DNA from: Desertivirga arenae
Lineage (GTDB): Bacteria > Bacteroidota > Bacteroidia > Sphingobacteriales > Sphingobacteriaceae
Assembly (NCBI RefSeq): GCF_017355785.1
Contig: NZ_JAFEWE010000002.1
Location: forward strand, 422,618 to 486,617
Direction of reading: 5' to 3'
DNA length: 64,000 nt
Notes under the pieces: model-generated
Seen by the model: only the letters and a program-made list of their open reading frames with translations
The model's database searches: none
Told to the model about the DNA's origin: nothing
Shown here: one piece after another, positions 53,079 through 62,453 of the stretch
Numbering within the stretch: the first letter of the stretch is position 1
Layout of the letters: the number at the start of each line of letters is the position of its first letter
Program-made: the position numbers and the translations under genes

Positions 53079-54224
53079 TTACTGTTTGGGAACGATCCTG
53101 AAATTATCGAAAGCCATATCGGCATTAATTTTCGGGCCGTGAATAACATATTCGTTGTTGTAAAAACCAGAGGCACTCACATTAATTACCCGGGTAAAGG
53201 CATCTGCCCAGGGTAGTGTGATCGTTTTCCATTCTCCACGGGTATCTACTCCAGAGGTCCTCACATCCCATAGGTAGTTATTACCTCCAGACCAGCCTCC
53301 GCCTTCAAAGAAAAACTTCATGATAGTTCCTTTAAACGGATTGTTGGGGTTATTATAGAACTCAAATTTGAGGACATAATTTTTAGGGTTGTTTACCACA
53401 TCTGCAGGCAGTGGGCGTGCTCCAGAAACTATTGCCCCACCGGTACCATCCCAGTCGTTATTATTTACTTTATAGTGCAAGAATCTGCCACTTATTGGTT
53501 CAGGAACCGGGCCTGCCGTTCTTACCCCCAGATTTACATTACCGTTGTTACCGTCAAAGTCGAACAATATGTTTCGGTTATCGCGGTAAGGGTAGGGATA
53601 GGTATAGGTTTGATTACCCTGAGTTTCCACGATCTTGATCTGATCTCCCTGATGAGCACTTAAAGGAACAGTAATGAACAAAGAGTCTGTAGTGACCTTG
53701 GTTATCGTAGTCTCTGTATTTCCAAAATAGGCCTTACCATGCCCGGCATTGAAGCCATAGGTTGTAAAACCGGTTCCGATCAAAACCATGGTATTCCCGG
53801 CAGGAGCATATTCATTAACGATCTGGTTGATCTTCAGTGGAGGAATAACAATACCAAAGTCGTGCTGGGCTTCCCCTTTGTTCGTACTGACATAAACCTT
53901 ATTAGTGGTTTGTGTTGGAATGGTTCCCGGTATTTTCACGGTGATTTCATTAGCACTTACGAAAGCCTGGTCCAGATCAACGGCTACATCATTAAATTTC
54001 AGAGATTGAGTACCACATAGATTTTGTCCCTGAATAGTTACATATTGGAAGAATTCGGCGGATTGAAGTACATTTTTCCTGTCTGTAGGTTTTACTACAT
54101 TAGTGATCACGGGTGTACCATTACACTCTTCACCTGCATCCTCCTTTTTACAGGCGGAGAAATTAACACTACAAAAGATTGCCGATGCTGCTATTATATA
54201 TAGTTTTAGTTTTGACGTTTTCAT
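53079..54224 (-). CDS. Surface glycan-binding lipoprotein with IPT/TIG domains
   Basis: About 381 aa from the ATG at 54224, which starts a lipoprotein signal (NFSACKK). Two immunoglobulin-like IPT/TIG domains follow (PVITNVVKPTDRKNVLQSAEF...VTIQGQNLCGTQSLKFNDV; LKINQIVNEYAPAGNTMVLIGTGFTTYG), then a C-terminal domain with ILFDFDGNNG, GTIMKFFFEGGGWSGG and MAFDNFRIVP, like the SGBP-B binding domain of xyloglucan loci. It is third in the operon, 26 nt after susD, the usual place for a surface glycan-binding protein. Aromatic residues in the last domain likely contact glycan. Confidence 0.87.
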   Translation of the reverse strand: MKTSKLKLYIIAASAIFCSVNFSACKKEDAGEECNGTPVITNVVKPTDRKNVLQSAEFFQYVTIQGQNLCGTQSLKFNDVAVDLDQAFVSANEITVKIPGTIPTQTTNKVYVSTNKGEAQHDFGIVIPPLKINQIVNEYAPAGNTMVLIGTGFTTYGFNAGHGKAYFGNTETTITKVTTDSLFITVPLSAHQGDQIKIVETQGNQTYTYPYPYRDNRNILFDFDGNNGNVNLGVRTAGPVPEPISGRFLHYKVNNNDWDGTGGAIVSGARPLPADVVNNPKNYVLKFEFYNNPNNPFKGTIMKFFFEGGGWSGGNNYLWDVRTSGVDTRGEWKTITLPWADAFTRVINVSASGFYNNEYVIHGPKINADMAFDNFRIVPKQ

Positions 54225-54250
54225 ACAACCTCTAATTAATCGTAAATTGA

Positions 54251-55936
54251 TTACCAACCTGGGTTATTATTTTCAATACTTGAATTTCCATTCATCTCGT
54301 CGTCGGGGATTGGGAACAGTAAATGTTTTGGTTCCCTTGTTTTTATAATTCCGTTGATGTCTAGGCCACCTATGGCATTCATTACCTGCAGGTAGATCCC
54401 CCAGCGTCTCAAATCCCATGGACGGTTCCCTTCTACAGCAAGTTCACGACGTCGCTCCTCGAGCACCTGAGAACGGAAGGCCACCTTATCATTATTGAAG
54501 TCAGCTAAAGAAACAAGGCTTGCCCGGCTTCTGCCCCTTACCTGATTCATTGCATCGATAGCCAGCTGAGTAGGACCGTTCACCTCATTTTCCGCCTCCG
54601 CAAAGATCAGCAGGGTTTCTGCGTACCTTAACCATGGGTAAGCAGCATCGTTACGGAAAATAGATTTATCGGAAACATCTGCAAATTTGGTGGTTAGTGC
54701 CAGGTGAGAATCGTCATCAGCGTAATTATAGCCACTTACCCAACCTTTGGTAGGATCTCCATACTCTTTTTTAGGATACCATTGAAGATTACCGTTCGAA
54801 TCTTTCCATTTATGGTCTACACCCTCACGGATCCTGGCATCATTCGATTCAAAAAGATCATACCATACATCTGACAGACCGTACTGGCCGCCGCCTCCTG
54901 CTACTCTTCTTTCGGGGTCGGCAGCTGAACGAACACCATAATAAGCATAGCTTAAAAAGTTTCCGAACTCTTCGGAATTTGCCTGCGCGTACATGGTCCA
55001 TAAATGTTCTCTCTTACCCCTGTTTTCTCTCTTCCATACATCTGCCCAGGTTGGGAATAATGCTACTCCGGATGCTGATGAATTATCCATCACTTCTTTT
55101 GCCTTATTGCGGGCAAGGGTGAAGTATTCGGTAGCATCGAAGTTTTCGTGTCCGGCCACTACATTTTTGTTAATGCTTAGCAGTGTTGGCTCTTTCCTGT
55201 TATTGCGTGCCCCCTGCGGTCCGCCGTAGACTTTTACAACACCGGATTTTAATGCACCTGATGCCATGGTGAGGTATACCTTAGCCAGCATCGTTTTTGC
55301 TGCTTCCATGCTTAGGTTTCCTTCCTTGTATTTTGCATTGGTACGACTGTAGAGCTGGGTTTCGGATTCCTTTAGCCGGTCTACAATATACCCGTATACT
55401 TCGGCAACAGAAGCTCTGGGAGGATTCGGATCTGCGCCCTCTGTTACAGAAACGGGGTACAATGGCACTCCCCCAAAAGCTTTAACTAAGGTAAAGTAAG
55501 CCCAAGCCCTGTAGAAGTTAAGCTCGCCTAAGGCGTTATTCTTCGAGCCTTCATCAATGGCGGTCATCTTATTTACCACACTGTAGGCAAAGTTGGCCCT
55601 GGCTACAAGAAGGTATAAGTTGTTCCAGTACGCATTTATATCCCCATTGCCTGAAAAGTTACCTGCTCCTGTGGTTGTGAATGCCCATGTTGGACCGGTA
55701 GCATCATCAGAATCGATGTCGTGTACTCGGTTGAAAATGGCGTATGCGAAAAAGGCACCGGAATTGAAGGTCGCTTTAACTCCATCAACCATCATTTGTG
55801 CCGCTTCCGGCGAATCCCCCATATTTTCGGGAGCAAGGAAAGAATAAGGTTTCTCCTCCAATGCGTCTTTACAGCTATCAAATGATAGTAAAGTACTTAA
55901 TGCTATAATTGGGATTAATATTTTCGTTCTTTTCAT
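54251..55936 (-). CDS. SusD/RagB-family surface lipoprotein
   Basis: Protein of 561 aa with a lipobox (LLSFDSCKD). TPR-like helices (ALGELNFYRAWAYFTLVKAFGGVPLY; MEAAKTMLAKVYLTMA) and the closing family motif LEERRRELAVEGNRPWDLRRWG...HLLFPIPDDEMNGN are clear. The glycan-binding lid for the SusC barrel encoded 11 nt upstream. Confidence 0.95.
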   Translation of the reverse strand: MKRTKILIPIIALSTLLSFDSCKDALEEKPYSFLAPENMGDSPEAAQMMVDGVKATFNSGAFFAYAIFNRVHDIDSDDATGPTWAFTTTGAGNFSGNGDINAYWNNLYLLVARANFAYSVVNKMTAIDEGSKNNALGELNFYRAWAYFTLVKAFGGVPLYPVSVTEGADPNPPRASVAEVYGYIVDRLKESETQLYSRTNAKYKEGNLSMEAAKTMLAKVYLTMASGALKSGVVKVYGGPQGARNNRKEPTLLSINKNVVAGHENFDATEYFTLARNKAKEVMDNSSASGVALFPTWADVWKRENRGKREHLWTMYAQANSEEFGNFLSYAYYGVRSAADPERRVAGGGGQYGLSDVWYDLFESNDARIREGVDHKWKDSNGNLQWYPKKEYGDPTKGWVSGYNYADDDSHLALTTKFADVSDKSIFRNDAAYPWLRYAETLLIFAEAENEVNGPTQLAIDAMNQVRGRSRASLVSLADFNNDKVAFRSQVLEERRRELAVEGNRPWDLRRWGIYLQVMNAIGGLDINGIIKTREPKHLLFPIPDDEMNGNSSIENNNPGW

Positions 55937-55947
55937 TGTAGTATCGT

Positions 55948-58900
55948 TTATAAGGCAGCTTTAACACCCAAAGTAAAAGTTCTTGTATTTGGATAGGAGT
56001 TCATATCGACACCGCGACGTGAAACATCTGCTCCGAAAGAGTTAACATCGGGATCGTACCAGCTATAATTAGTGATGGTAAACACATTGCTTAGAGTACC
56101 ATAGACATTTATACCTTCAATTAGCTTGGTGCGAGGTTTGAAAGTATATCCCAAACTGATCGTTTTCAGGCGAACAAAGGATCCGTCTTCGACATAACGG
56201 TTAGAGAAATACCAGCTTGTATTATAAGAAGCATCAGCCGCAGGCCATGTTGCTGTTGCTTTTGTTGCTTCAGTCCATCTTCCATCAAAAGCTTCTTTTG
56301 TTCCATTTCCATTCTGGTTAAGGCGAACATTCCAAAGGTTGGTATTAACCAGGTCGCCACCGATAGAACCATGAACGAAAACAGTAAAATCAAATCGTTT
56401 GTAATTGAAGCTATTGGTTAATCCGAACATGTAATCGGGCAGGGTATTTCCAATGATTGTACGGTCTTTATCCTTGTTAAAAATTCCGTCTCCGTCAACG
56501 TCTTTGTATTTGATAGTTCCTATTCTCTGTTTCAGCTCGTTATCACTTAGTCCAGCCCAGGTTGGATCAGCCCTTACTTCGGCTTCATTATCGTAGAAAC
56601 CGTCTTCCAGCACCCCGTAAACAGACCCGAGGGCATAACCGTTACGTTGAACGAAAGCATTATCTACGTTATGGTAAAGTCTTTGCGAAAACTGGTCGCC
56701 AGGCAAATTAGAAACCTCGTTACGGTTGATGGAGAAATTACCATTAACATTCCATTTGAAGTTACGGGCCTGTACCAGTCCGCCATACACTGAGAACTCT
56801 AATCCTTTATTGGTGATGGTTCCTAAGTTTGTAACTGTTGTCTGGAAGCCGGTACTTGGCGCAACCTTGATCGACTGCAACAAATCGCTTGAACGTTTGT
56901 GATAGCCTTCAACAGTTACAGTAATACGGTTTTTCATGAAACCCATATCCAGACCTATATCAGCAGCCCTGGTAGTTTCCCATCTCAGATCAGGATCAAC
57001 AATACCACGGTTATTATCGATCACAAATCCGGAACTTAGGTCGCCATTTAAGTTTACCGGTGCTTTTTGACCCCTCAACTGGTATGCGAAGGCATAAGGA
57101 CCAATACCCTGATTTCCTGTAGTTCCTAAACTGGCTCTCAGTTTCAGGTTAGAGAAGAGGTTGAGGCTTTTTATGAACCTTTCTTCACCAGCTAACCATC
57201 CCACCGCTACTGATCCGAAGTTGGCGAACTGGTTTTCGGTAGAGAACTTGCTGGAACCGTCTCTTCTGAAGTTACCAGTTATGGTATATTTTCCCTTATA
57301 GCTGTATTGGGCCCGGGCAAGAACAGACATTAAAGTAGTTCCCTCACGGTAATTGAACAAGGGCTGAGGAGATAAACCAGCGTTAAGATTATTAGCTCCC
57401 ATAATATCATTTGGGAAGTTAGTGGCCTGCTGGGAATTCCAGTAGCTTTTCCCTTTCTCATAGGTAAAGGCTGTTACTGCGTCTACCCTGTGATCTCTGT
57501 TAAAAGTTTTGTTGAAATTTAACAGGGATTCTAGTGTTAATTGTCTGTAGTTGTCCTCAGACTCGATTCCCCGGCCTTTTGCCTGGTATCCTTCAGGGAT
57601 AGTTCTTTTATAATAAATTGAACGGTTGTTGATGTTGTAGTTATACCCCACTCTCTGGCGGAAGCTCATAAAGGGCAGGAAGTTAAGCTGCGCGTATCCG
57701 GTTGTATAGACGCGGGCAGAGGCAGTCCTGTCATCAGAGTCGTTTATTGAGGTTACGGGGTTACTTAGCATAGAAGCTGAAGCTGTTCGTTCCTGACGGA
57801 TAGCGGCATAAGGATCGTCAAATGGCCACGCAGGAGAATACATCAAGGTGTTGCGGATGATACTCGATTGCTCCTGGGACGTATTTGTTTTTCCAAGGAC
57901 ATAGTTGGTATAGGTAATGTTAGTATTGGTACCTATCTGGAATAAGTTGCTTACGTTGCGGTGAAGGTTCAATTGAACTCCGTAACGCTTGAAACCTGTT
58001 TTCAGGATAATACCCTGCTGATCCAGGTAATTACCGGAAATTGAATAGTTACCCTTATCATTTCCACCGGATGCCTGGAGTGTAAAGTCCTGAGAATAGG
58101 AAGTTCTGAAAATGCGGTCCTGCCAGTTTTCCCCGGTAAAGCCAACAGGATATACAGAACCTTCAGGCATACCATCTCTGAAATCCTCAGGAGTTGGGCG
58201 GTAAACGTTATCCATTCCAGTGCCAGGGTCCTTTCCAATTGTTCCGGAGTAGGGTACACTTAGCGGAGCACCGTAGTACTTAGCATAGTTGGCAGTTGCC
58301 TCATTTTGTAACAAGGCAAATTCGTAGGCATTCATTAGTTCTATCTTTTTGGTAACATTACCAAATGAGGAGTTTGAAATAAAGTTAACCCTATCCCGTC
58401 CAGACTTACCTTTCTTAGTAGTGATAAGCACAACTCCGTTTGAACCCCTTGAACCATAAATAGCAGTAGCTGAAGCGTCTTTTAAAATCTCGATACTTTC
58501 TACATCCTGGGGATTTAGAAAAGACAGACCATTAACAGTTTGAAAATTATCTTCTCCCCCTCTTGGCGTTGATGCTGACACTACCGGGATATCATCAACT
58601 ACATACAAGGGCTCGCTTCCATTTACCGAATTAGCACCACGAATAACGATGTTAATTCCGGCTCCGGGAGCACCGTCACTTTTGCCAACCTGTACACCTG
58701 ATACCATACCCTGCAAGCCTTCATTAATACTTACCGGAAGGTTTTTCACAATATCGGTACCTTTTACGGTGCTTACTGAGCCTGTAATATCTCTCTGCCG
58801 CGCTGTTCCATAGCCAATATTCACAACAACATCTTCTAAGCGGGTTGACGATTCCCTCATTTGAACATTAAGCGTTTTAGCAGTTCCTACTGGCCGTTCA

Positions 58901-59253
58901 ATGGTATTGAACCCTAAAAAGGAAAATACGAGCACATCAGAAGGACTGTTTATTTTTACTTTATAGTTGCCCTTTGTATCACTGCTGGTTCCGGTAGTTG
59001 AACCCTTCAACTTGATGGTTACTCCTGGCAAAGGTCCTCCCTGCGAATCAGTGACCCTTCCGCTTACCACATCATTCGCTGTTTGAGAGAATCCCTGAAC
59101 TGTAACTAGAAGAGATAGGATAAGGACTAAGTATGCCCTAAAGATCTTTATAGGGGATGTGTGAAGAATACATGTTGTTCCTCCCTCCTTAATTTTAATT
59201 CTCTGCTTGCTAAAGCAGAGGCTGTTTTCAAATAGGTCTCCTGGACGTTTCAT
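55948..59253 (-). CDS. SusC-family TonB-linked outer-membrane transporter of the PUL
   Basis: About 1101 aa from the ATG at 59253; an ATG 84 nt upstream is in frame but adds no sensible leader. The signal peptide is RAYLVLILSLLVTVQGFSQ. CarboxypepD_reg domain (VVSGRVTDSQGGPLPGVTIKLKG), plug (VIRGANSVNGSEPLYVVDDIPV; DVESIEILKDASATAIYGSRGSNGVVLITTKKG), then the barrel ending TLGVKAAL. No STN domain, so it is not coupled to a sigma/anti-sigma pair, unlike the SusC at 9243. First gene of the operon susC-susD-SGBP-SGNH-GH5. Confidence 0.94.
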   Translation of the reverse strand: MKRPGDLFENSLCFSKQRIKIKEGGTTCILHTSPIKIFRAYLVLILSLLVTVQGFSQTANDVVSGRVTDSQGGPLPGVTIKLKGSTTGTSSDTKGNYKVKINSPSDVLVFSFLGFNTIERPVGTAKTLNVQMRESSTRLEDVVVNIGYGTARQRDITGSVSTVKGTDIVKNLPVSINEGLQGMVSGVQVGKSDGAPGAGINIVIRGANSVNGSEPLYVVDDIPVVSASTPRGGEDNFQTVNGLSFLNPQDVESIEILKDASATAIYGSRGSNGVVLITTKKGKSGRDRVNFISNSSFGNVTKKIELMNAYEFALLQNEATANYAKYYGAPLSVPYSGTIGKDPGTGMDNVYRPTPEDFRDGMPEGSVYPVGFTGENWQDRIFRTSYSQDFTLQASGGNDKGNYSISGNYLDQQGIILKTGFKRYGVQLNLHRNVSNLFQIGTNTNITYTNYVLGKTNTSQEQSSIIRNTLMYSPAWPFDDPYAAIRQERTASASMLSNPVTSINDSDDRTASARVYTTGYAQLNFLPFMSFRQRVGYNYNINNRSIYYKRTIPEGYQAKGRGIESEDNYRQLTLESLLNFNKTFNRDHRVDAVTAFTYEKGKSYWNSQQATNFPNDIMGANNLNAGLSPQPLFNYREGTTLMSVLARAQYSYKGKYTITGNFRRDGSSKFSTENQFANFGSVAVGWLAGEERFIKSLNLFSNLKLRASLGTTGNQGIGPYAFAYQLRGQKAPVNLNGDLSSGFVIDNNRGIVDPDLRWETTRAADIGLDMGFMKNRITVTVEGYHKRSSDLLQSIKVAPSTGFQTTVTNLGTITNKGLEFSVYGGLVQARNFKWNVNGNFSINRNEVSNLPGDQFSQRLYHNVDNAFVQRNGYALGSVYGVLEDGFYDNEAEVRADPTWAGLSDNELKQRIGTIKYKDVDGDGIFNKDKDRTIIGNTLPDYMFGLTNSFNYKRFDFTVFVHGSIGGDLVNTNLWNVRLNQNGNGTKEAFDGRWTEATKATATWPAADASYNTSWYFSNRYVEDGSFVRLKTISLGYTFKPRTKLIEGINVYGTLSNVFTITNYSWYDPDVNSFGADVSRRGVDMNSYPNTRTFTLGVKAAL

Positions 59254-59588
59254 ATGTCTGTAATGGTTATTTTTAGTTTCTGGTAGCTGGTGTTTCGGCT
59301 TGGAATGCATTAATCTTAATGCAGGTTCAAACACCATTTAATTTTACGAAGAATTTTAATCATTGACTTGACTACTGGCTAGCTTAATGCAAGTGACCAC
59401 TAACCCGGACTAGCTGTGATACTGTATGGGATGGGTCGGAGAAAGGGAATTAATACTAATTTGTCGAAATCTTTCATATCTTATTGGTTAGCTTAAATCT
59501 GTAGGTATTGCTTCGTTTACTGCGTCATTTCGGGACAGATCTTGTACCTGATTGACATTGATAAAATTCCCTTTTTAACGCTTGCTTT

Positions 59589-59621
59589 ACTAATACTTTT
59601 TTAGCTAAAGCTTATATAATA
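59589..59621. promoter_or_regulatory. Copy 2 of the conserved PUL motif (upstream of susC)
   Basis: Block beginning ACTAATACTTTTTTAGCTAA, differing from copy 1 at only a few of ~33 positions. On the minus strand a weak -7-like element (TATCAATG) again lies 33 nt from the GTATTA part, the same distance as in copy 1. Confidence 0.65.
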
Positions 59622-59744
59622 ATGCCGGATAGAATATAAAAATTGGTGGTTTGAAAAGATGAGCCGGGATTGGAGAGACCATTTTGCTTGGTGTAAAACC
59701 CAGAAAGCAGAACTGTAAGAGAGACACTTATATAGTAAAAGCAT

Positions 59745-59773
59745 AAAAAAAGCCTTCAGAGAAGGCTTTTTTT
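59745..59773. terminator. Bidirectional-looking terminator after dctA
   Basis: A perfect hairpin of GCCTTC / GAAGGC with a 3-nt loop, flanked by seven A and seven T, so it can end transcripts from either side. It lies ~100 nt after the dctA stop and isolates the susC promoter. Confidence 0.85.
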
Positions 59774-59870
59774 AACCGTGTAAATCCTATTTATATTTTT
59801 ATAAAACTGGTTCTGATAACTAAAAATAGTTACAATACCTATGATAGATTTTTATCTTTCAACTAGTATT

Positions 59871-61205
59871 TCATTTAGTTTTTGAAACTGGTTCGGAGAT
59901 GACCAATGCAGGGAATGACTCAGGCGAGGGATCTTCTGTTTCCTCGACTGGTTCTGCAAGTGGTCCGGCCTGGACAGCCTGTTGATAGCGGCCTTCATCA
60001 AATTCTCCCTCGCTTTTAGCTACTACAATTGTTGCAATGCCATTCCCTATTAAATTGGTGAGAGCACGTGCTTCTGACATGAAGCGATCTACTCCCAATA
60101 ATATCGCGACATTCTCTACCGGCATGATTTTCATCGCTGCAAGCGTGGAGCTTAGCACAATAAAGCCACTCCCGGTCACTCCGGCAGCGCCCTTAGACGT
60201 AACCATAAGAATACCTATTGCCGTTAGTTGCTGCCCGAGACTTAGTTCAATATTGAATACCTGTGCCAGGAAAATAAAGGCCATAGAGAGATAAATGGAA
60301 GTGCCATCGAGGTTGAAGGAATAACCTGTAGGGATGACTAAGCCAACTACCGATTTTGAACAGCCAAACTTCTCCATACGCTGCATCATGCTGGGTAATA
60401 CTGACTCGGATGATGAAGTGCCGAATACAATAAGCAGTTCGCGACGAATGTATTTCAGATAACTTAAAAGACTGATCTTGTAATACTTGCAAACGGCATT
60501 CAGCACACCAAAAATAAAAAGGAAGCAGGTAAGATAGATTGAACCCATAATTTTAGCCATGGGTATAAGTGTTTGCAATCCGTAGGTTCCAACAGTATAG
60601 GCCATCCCTCCGAATGCACCAAGAGGAGCCAGCTTCATTACCATTTTCATGACGTTAAATAATGCATGCGATATTTTATCGAAGGTATTTAACAGCGAAT
60701 GGCCTGATGCTCCCATCCTGCTTATCCCTATCGCGAAAAGTATAGCGAAAAACAGGATCTGAAGGATATCTCCTTTTGAAAAGGCCTCGAATATATTCTG
60801 AGGAACGATATGGGTAAGAAATTCTGCCCAGTTGATCTCATTGGCTGGTATTGATCCTGCTTTCTCCGCTACCTCCTGAGATATTAAAGGCTTCACGCCC
60901 TTGCCTGGCTGCAGGATGTTTGCTACCAGCAACCCGATGATGATAGCGACGGTGGTGATCACCTCGAAATACAAAAGAGCCTTACCCCCAACCCGGCCCA
61001 CCTTTTTCATATCGCCCATGCGGGCAATGCCCAGCACTATGGTAAGAAAAACGATGGGTGCAATGAGCATATTGATCAGTTTAATAAATGTTCCGCTGAT
61101 CAGTTTTGCGGTATTAGCGAATTCTGGTAAAAGAACACCAGCAATGACTCCCAGGATTATTGCAATAATTACCTGAAAGGTTAAGTTTCCGAATAACCTT
61201 TTCAT
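59871..61205 (-). CDS. dctA: Dicarboxylate/cation symporter (DctA family)
   Basis: Inner-membrane carrier of 444 aa, DAACS family. Signatures: GTSSSESVLPSMMQRM (Ser-rich hairpin), PTGYSFNLDGTSIYLSMAFIFLAQ, and LGVDRFMSEARALTNLIGNG, all typical of C4-dicarboxylate carriers of the DctA group. It begins 34 nt after the GH5 gene and is probably co-transcribed with it. Why a dicarboxylate carrier should be in a glycan locus is not clear; organic-acid esters or fermentation products are possible reasons. Confidence 0.9.
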   Translation of the reverse strand: MKRLFGNLTFQVIIAIILGVIAGVLLPEFANTAKLISGTFIKLINMLIAPIVFLTIVLGIARMGDMKKVGRVGGKALLYFEVITTVAIIIGLLVANILQPGKGVKPLISQEVAEKAGSIPANEINWAEFLTHIVPQNIFEAFSKGDILQILFFAILFAIGISRMGASGHSLLNTFDKISHALFNVMKMVMKLAPLGAFGGMAYTVGTYGLQTLIPMAKIMGSIYLTCFLFIFGVLNAVCKYYKISLLSYLKYIRRELLIVFGTSSSESVLPSMMQRMEKFGCSKSVVGLVIPTGYSFNLDGTSIYLSMAFIFLAQVFNIELSLGQQLTAIGILMVTSKGAAGVTGSGFIVLSSTLAAMKIMPVENVAILLGVDRFMSEARALTNLIGNGIATIVVAKSEGEFDEGRYQQAVQAGPLAEPVEETEDPSPESFPALVISEPVSKTK

Positions 61206-61239
61206 TAATTTAGTTCGTAATTGGTAGGCGGTAAAGCTA

Positions 61240-62256
61240 CTACTTTGCCTGCAAGTATTTGCCTAATATTTGCATTTGCGGACGGTCTGAACCGTTACGG
61301 GGCTGAACTGCCAGATGATAATCGCCCCACCAGGGTCCCGCAGCCCAGTAGGTACCATTAACGCCGTTTTGCTGTAAATAGTTTAAGAGCTTATCTAATG
61401 TGACCAACCACTTCGGATCATTATCCGGAACTCCGTATTCTCCTATAAACCCTCTCAGTTTATTCGCTTTTAACCATTCTACAAATGGCATGGCCCTTAC
61501 GATGCCGGTTTCTGCTGTTGCCAGCTCTTTGCTGTAGGGAAATTTATAAGCTCCGGACGAGTTTTCGTCGAAGTAAATGTGTGCTTCGTATATTAGATTG
61601 TTAGAAGGATCGACGAGGTTCTTCAGATTACCACTGTAAGAAGGCCAGCGTTCAGCGGAGCTCCAGCTATCGCCACCGACAACAATAGTCGTTTTAGGAT
61701 CAACAGATCTGACTTTGGAAATAATAGCCTGAGCTATAGTAAACCAGGAGTCGGCAGCTGGCATGTCATGCGGTTCATTCATCAAACCATAACCCCAGAT
61801 GTTTTTCTTATCCTTTAGTTCGACAGCTATTTTGGCCCAGGCATCAGCTACAGCTTCAACCGGAACTTCAGGAGTACCGATCAGTTTCCAATCATTGCCT
61901 ACCTTACGGCGGCAATAGTTGTGCATATCGGGCAGCACCATCATTCCTCTTTTGGCTGCAGCATCAACTACTGCCATGAAGCGCCCGAGCTCCTGTTTGT
62001 CTAAGTCGGCCCCCATAACCGGTTGCAGTCTCTCCCATAAAAAAGGGACTCTGATCAAATTCAGTCCTTTCTTTTTAAAGTAATCCAGATCCGCCTCGCC
62101 CGGATAAGTGTAATCTTTATTAAAGACACCTGGAATATTAGAACCAAAGTCGCCACCGGCAAGGTTAACTCCAAAGGGTTTGGATGCTGAATTTACCTGC
62201 GCCTTGCTAATGGCAACAGATAGTAAGATCAATAGCGAACAAGTTATTTTTTTCAT
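61240..62256 (-). CDS. GH5-family endoglycanase, secreted paralogue
   Basis: Protein of 338 aa, signal peptide ending ISKAQ with no lipobox, so it is periplasmic or secreted, unlike its lipoprotein paralogue at 51197. Same GH5 motifs: FGVNLAGGDFGSNIPG, LIRVPFLWERLQP, acid/base Glu in GYGLMNEPHD, HIYFDEN, nucleophile Glu in FIGEYGVPDNDPKW, GTYWAAGPWWGDYHLAVQP. The pair may split work between the surface and the periplasm. The shared PUL motif is ~100 nt upstream, and dctA follows in the same direction. Confidence 0.9.
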   Translation of the reverse strand: MKKITCSLLILLSVAISKAQVNSASKPFGVNLAGGDFGSNIPGVFNKDYTYPGEADLDYFKKKGLNLIRVPFLWERLQPVMGADLDKQELGRFMAVVDAAAKRGMMVLPDMHNYCRRKVGNDWKLIGTPEVPVEAVADAWAKIAVELKDKKNIWGYGLMNEPHDMPAADSWFTIAQAIISKVRSVDPKTTIVVGGDSWSSAERWPSYSGNLKNLVDPSNNLIYEAHIYFDENSSGAYKFPYSKELATAETGIVRAMPFVEWLKANKLRGFIGEYGVPDNDPKWLVTLDKLLNYLQQNGVNGTYWAAGPWWGDYHLAVQPRNGSDRPQMQILGKYLQAK

Positions 62257-62356
62257 CCTTGAATGTGTGTAAGTAATTAAAAGGTATGCGGATCTTTACC
62301 AGCTTGAAGATCCGGATGATTAGTTATTCAAAAGTAAAAGCTGCAGCGCGCTTTAT

Positions 62357-62388
62357 ATAATACTTTTTTACCCGAAACTTATTTATAA
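62357..62388. promoter_or_regulatory. Copy 3 of the conserved PUL motif (GH5 / GH140 intergenic)
   Basis: Block beginning ATAATACTTTTTTACCCGAA, matching copies 1 and 2 in the core TAATACTTTTTTA and the following AAxC-TAT. On the minus strand a good -7 element, TACTTTTG, lies 27 nt from the GTATTA part. It stands between divergent genes and could control both. Confidence 0.65.
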
Positions 62389-62453
62389 ACCGTATCCTCA
62401 TTTATTTAAAAATCGCTCTTAGTACATTCGCTTCTACTAACGATGGATAAACC

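Larger units (their letters stand above)
59254..59870. other. Intergenic region upstream of the PUL susC gene
   Basis: A 617-nt gap. It holds the shared PUL motif (copy 2), a 5' leader of about 280 nt for susC if transcription starts near the motif, and a strong symmetric terminator at 59745-59773. No further gene is visible. Confidence 0.6.
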
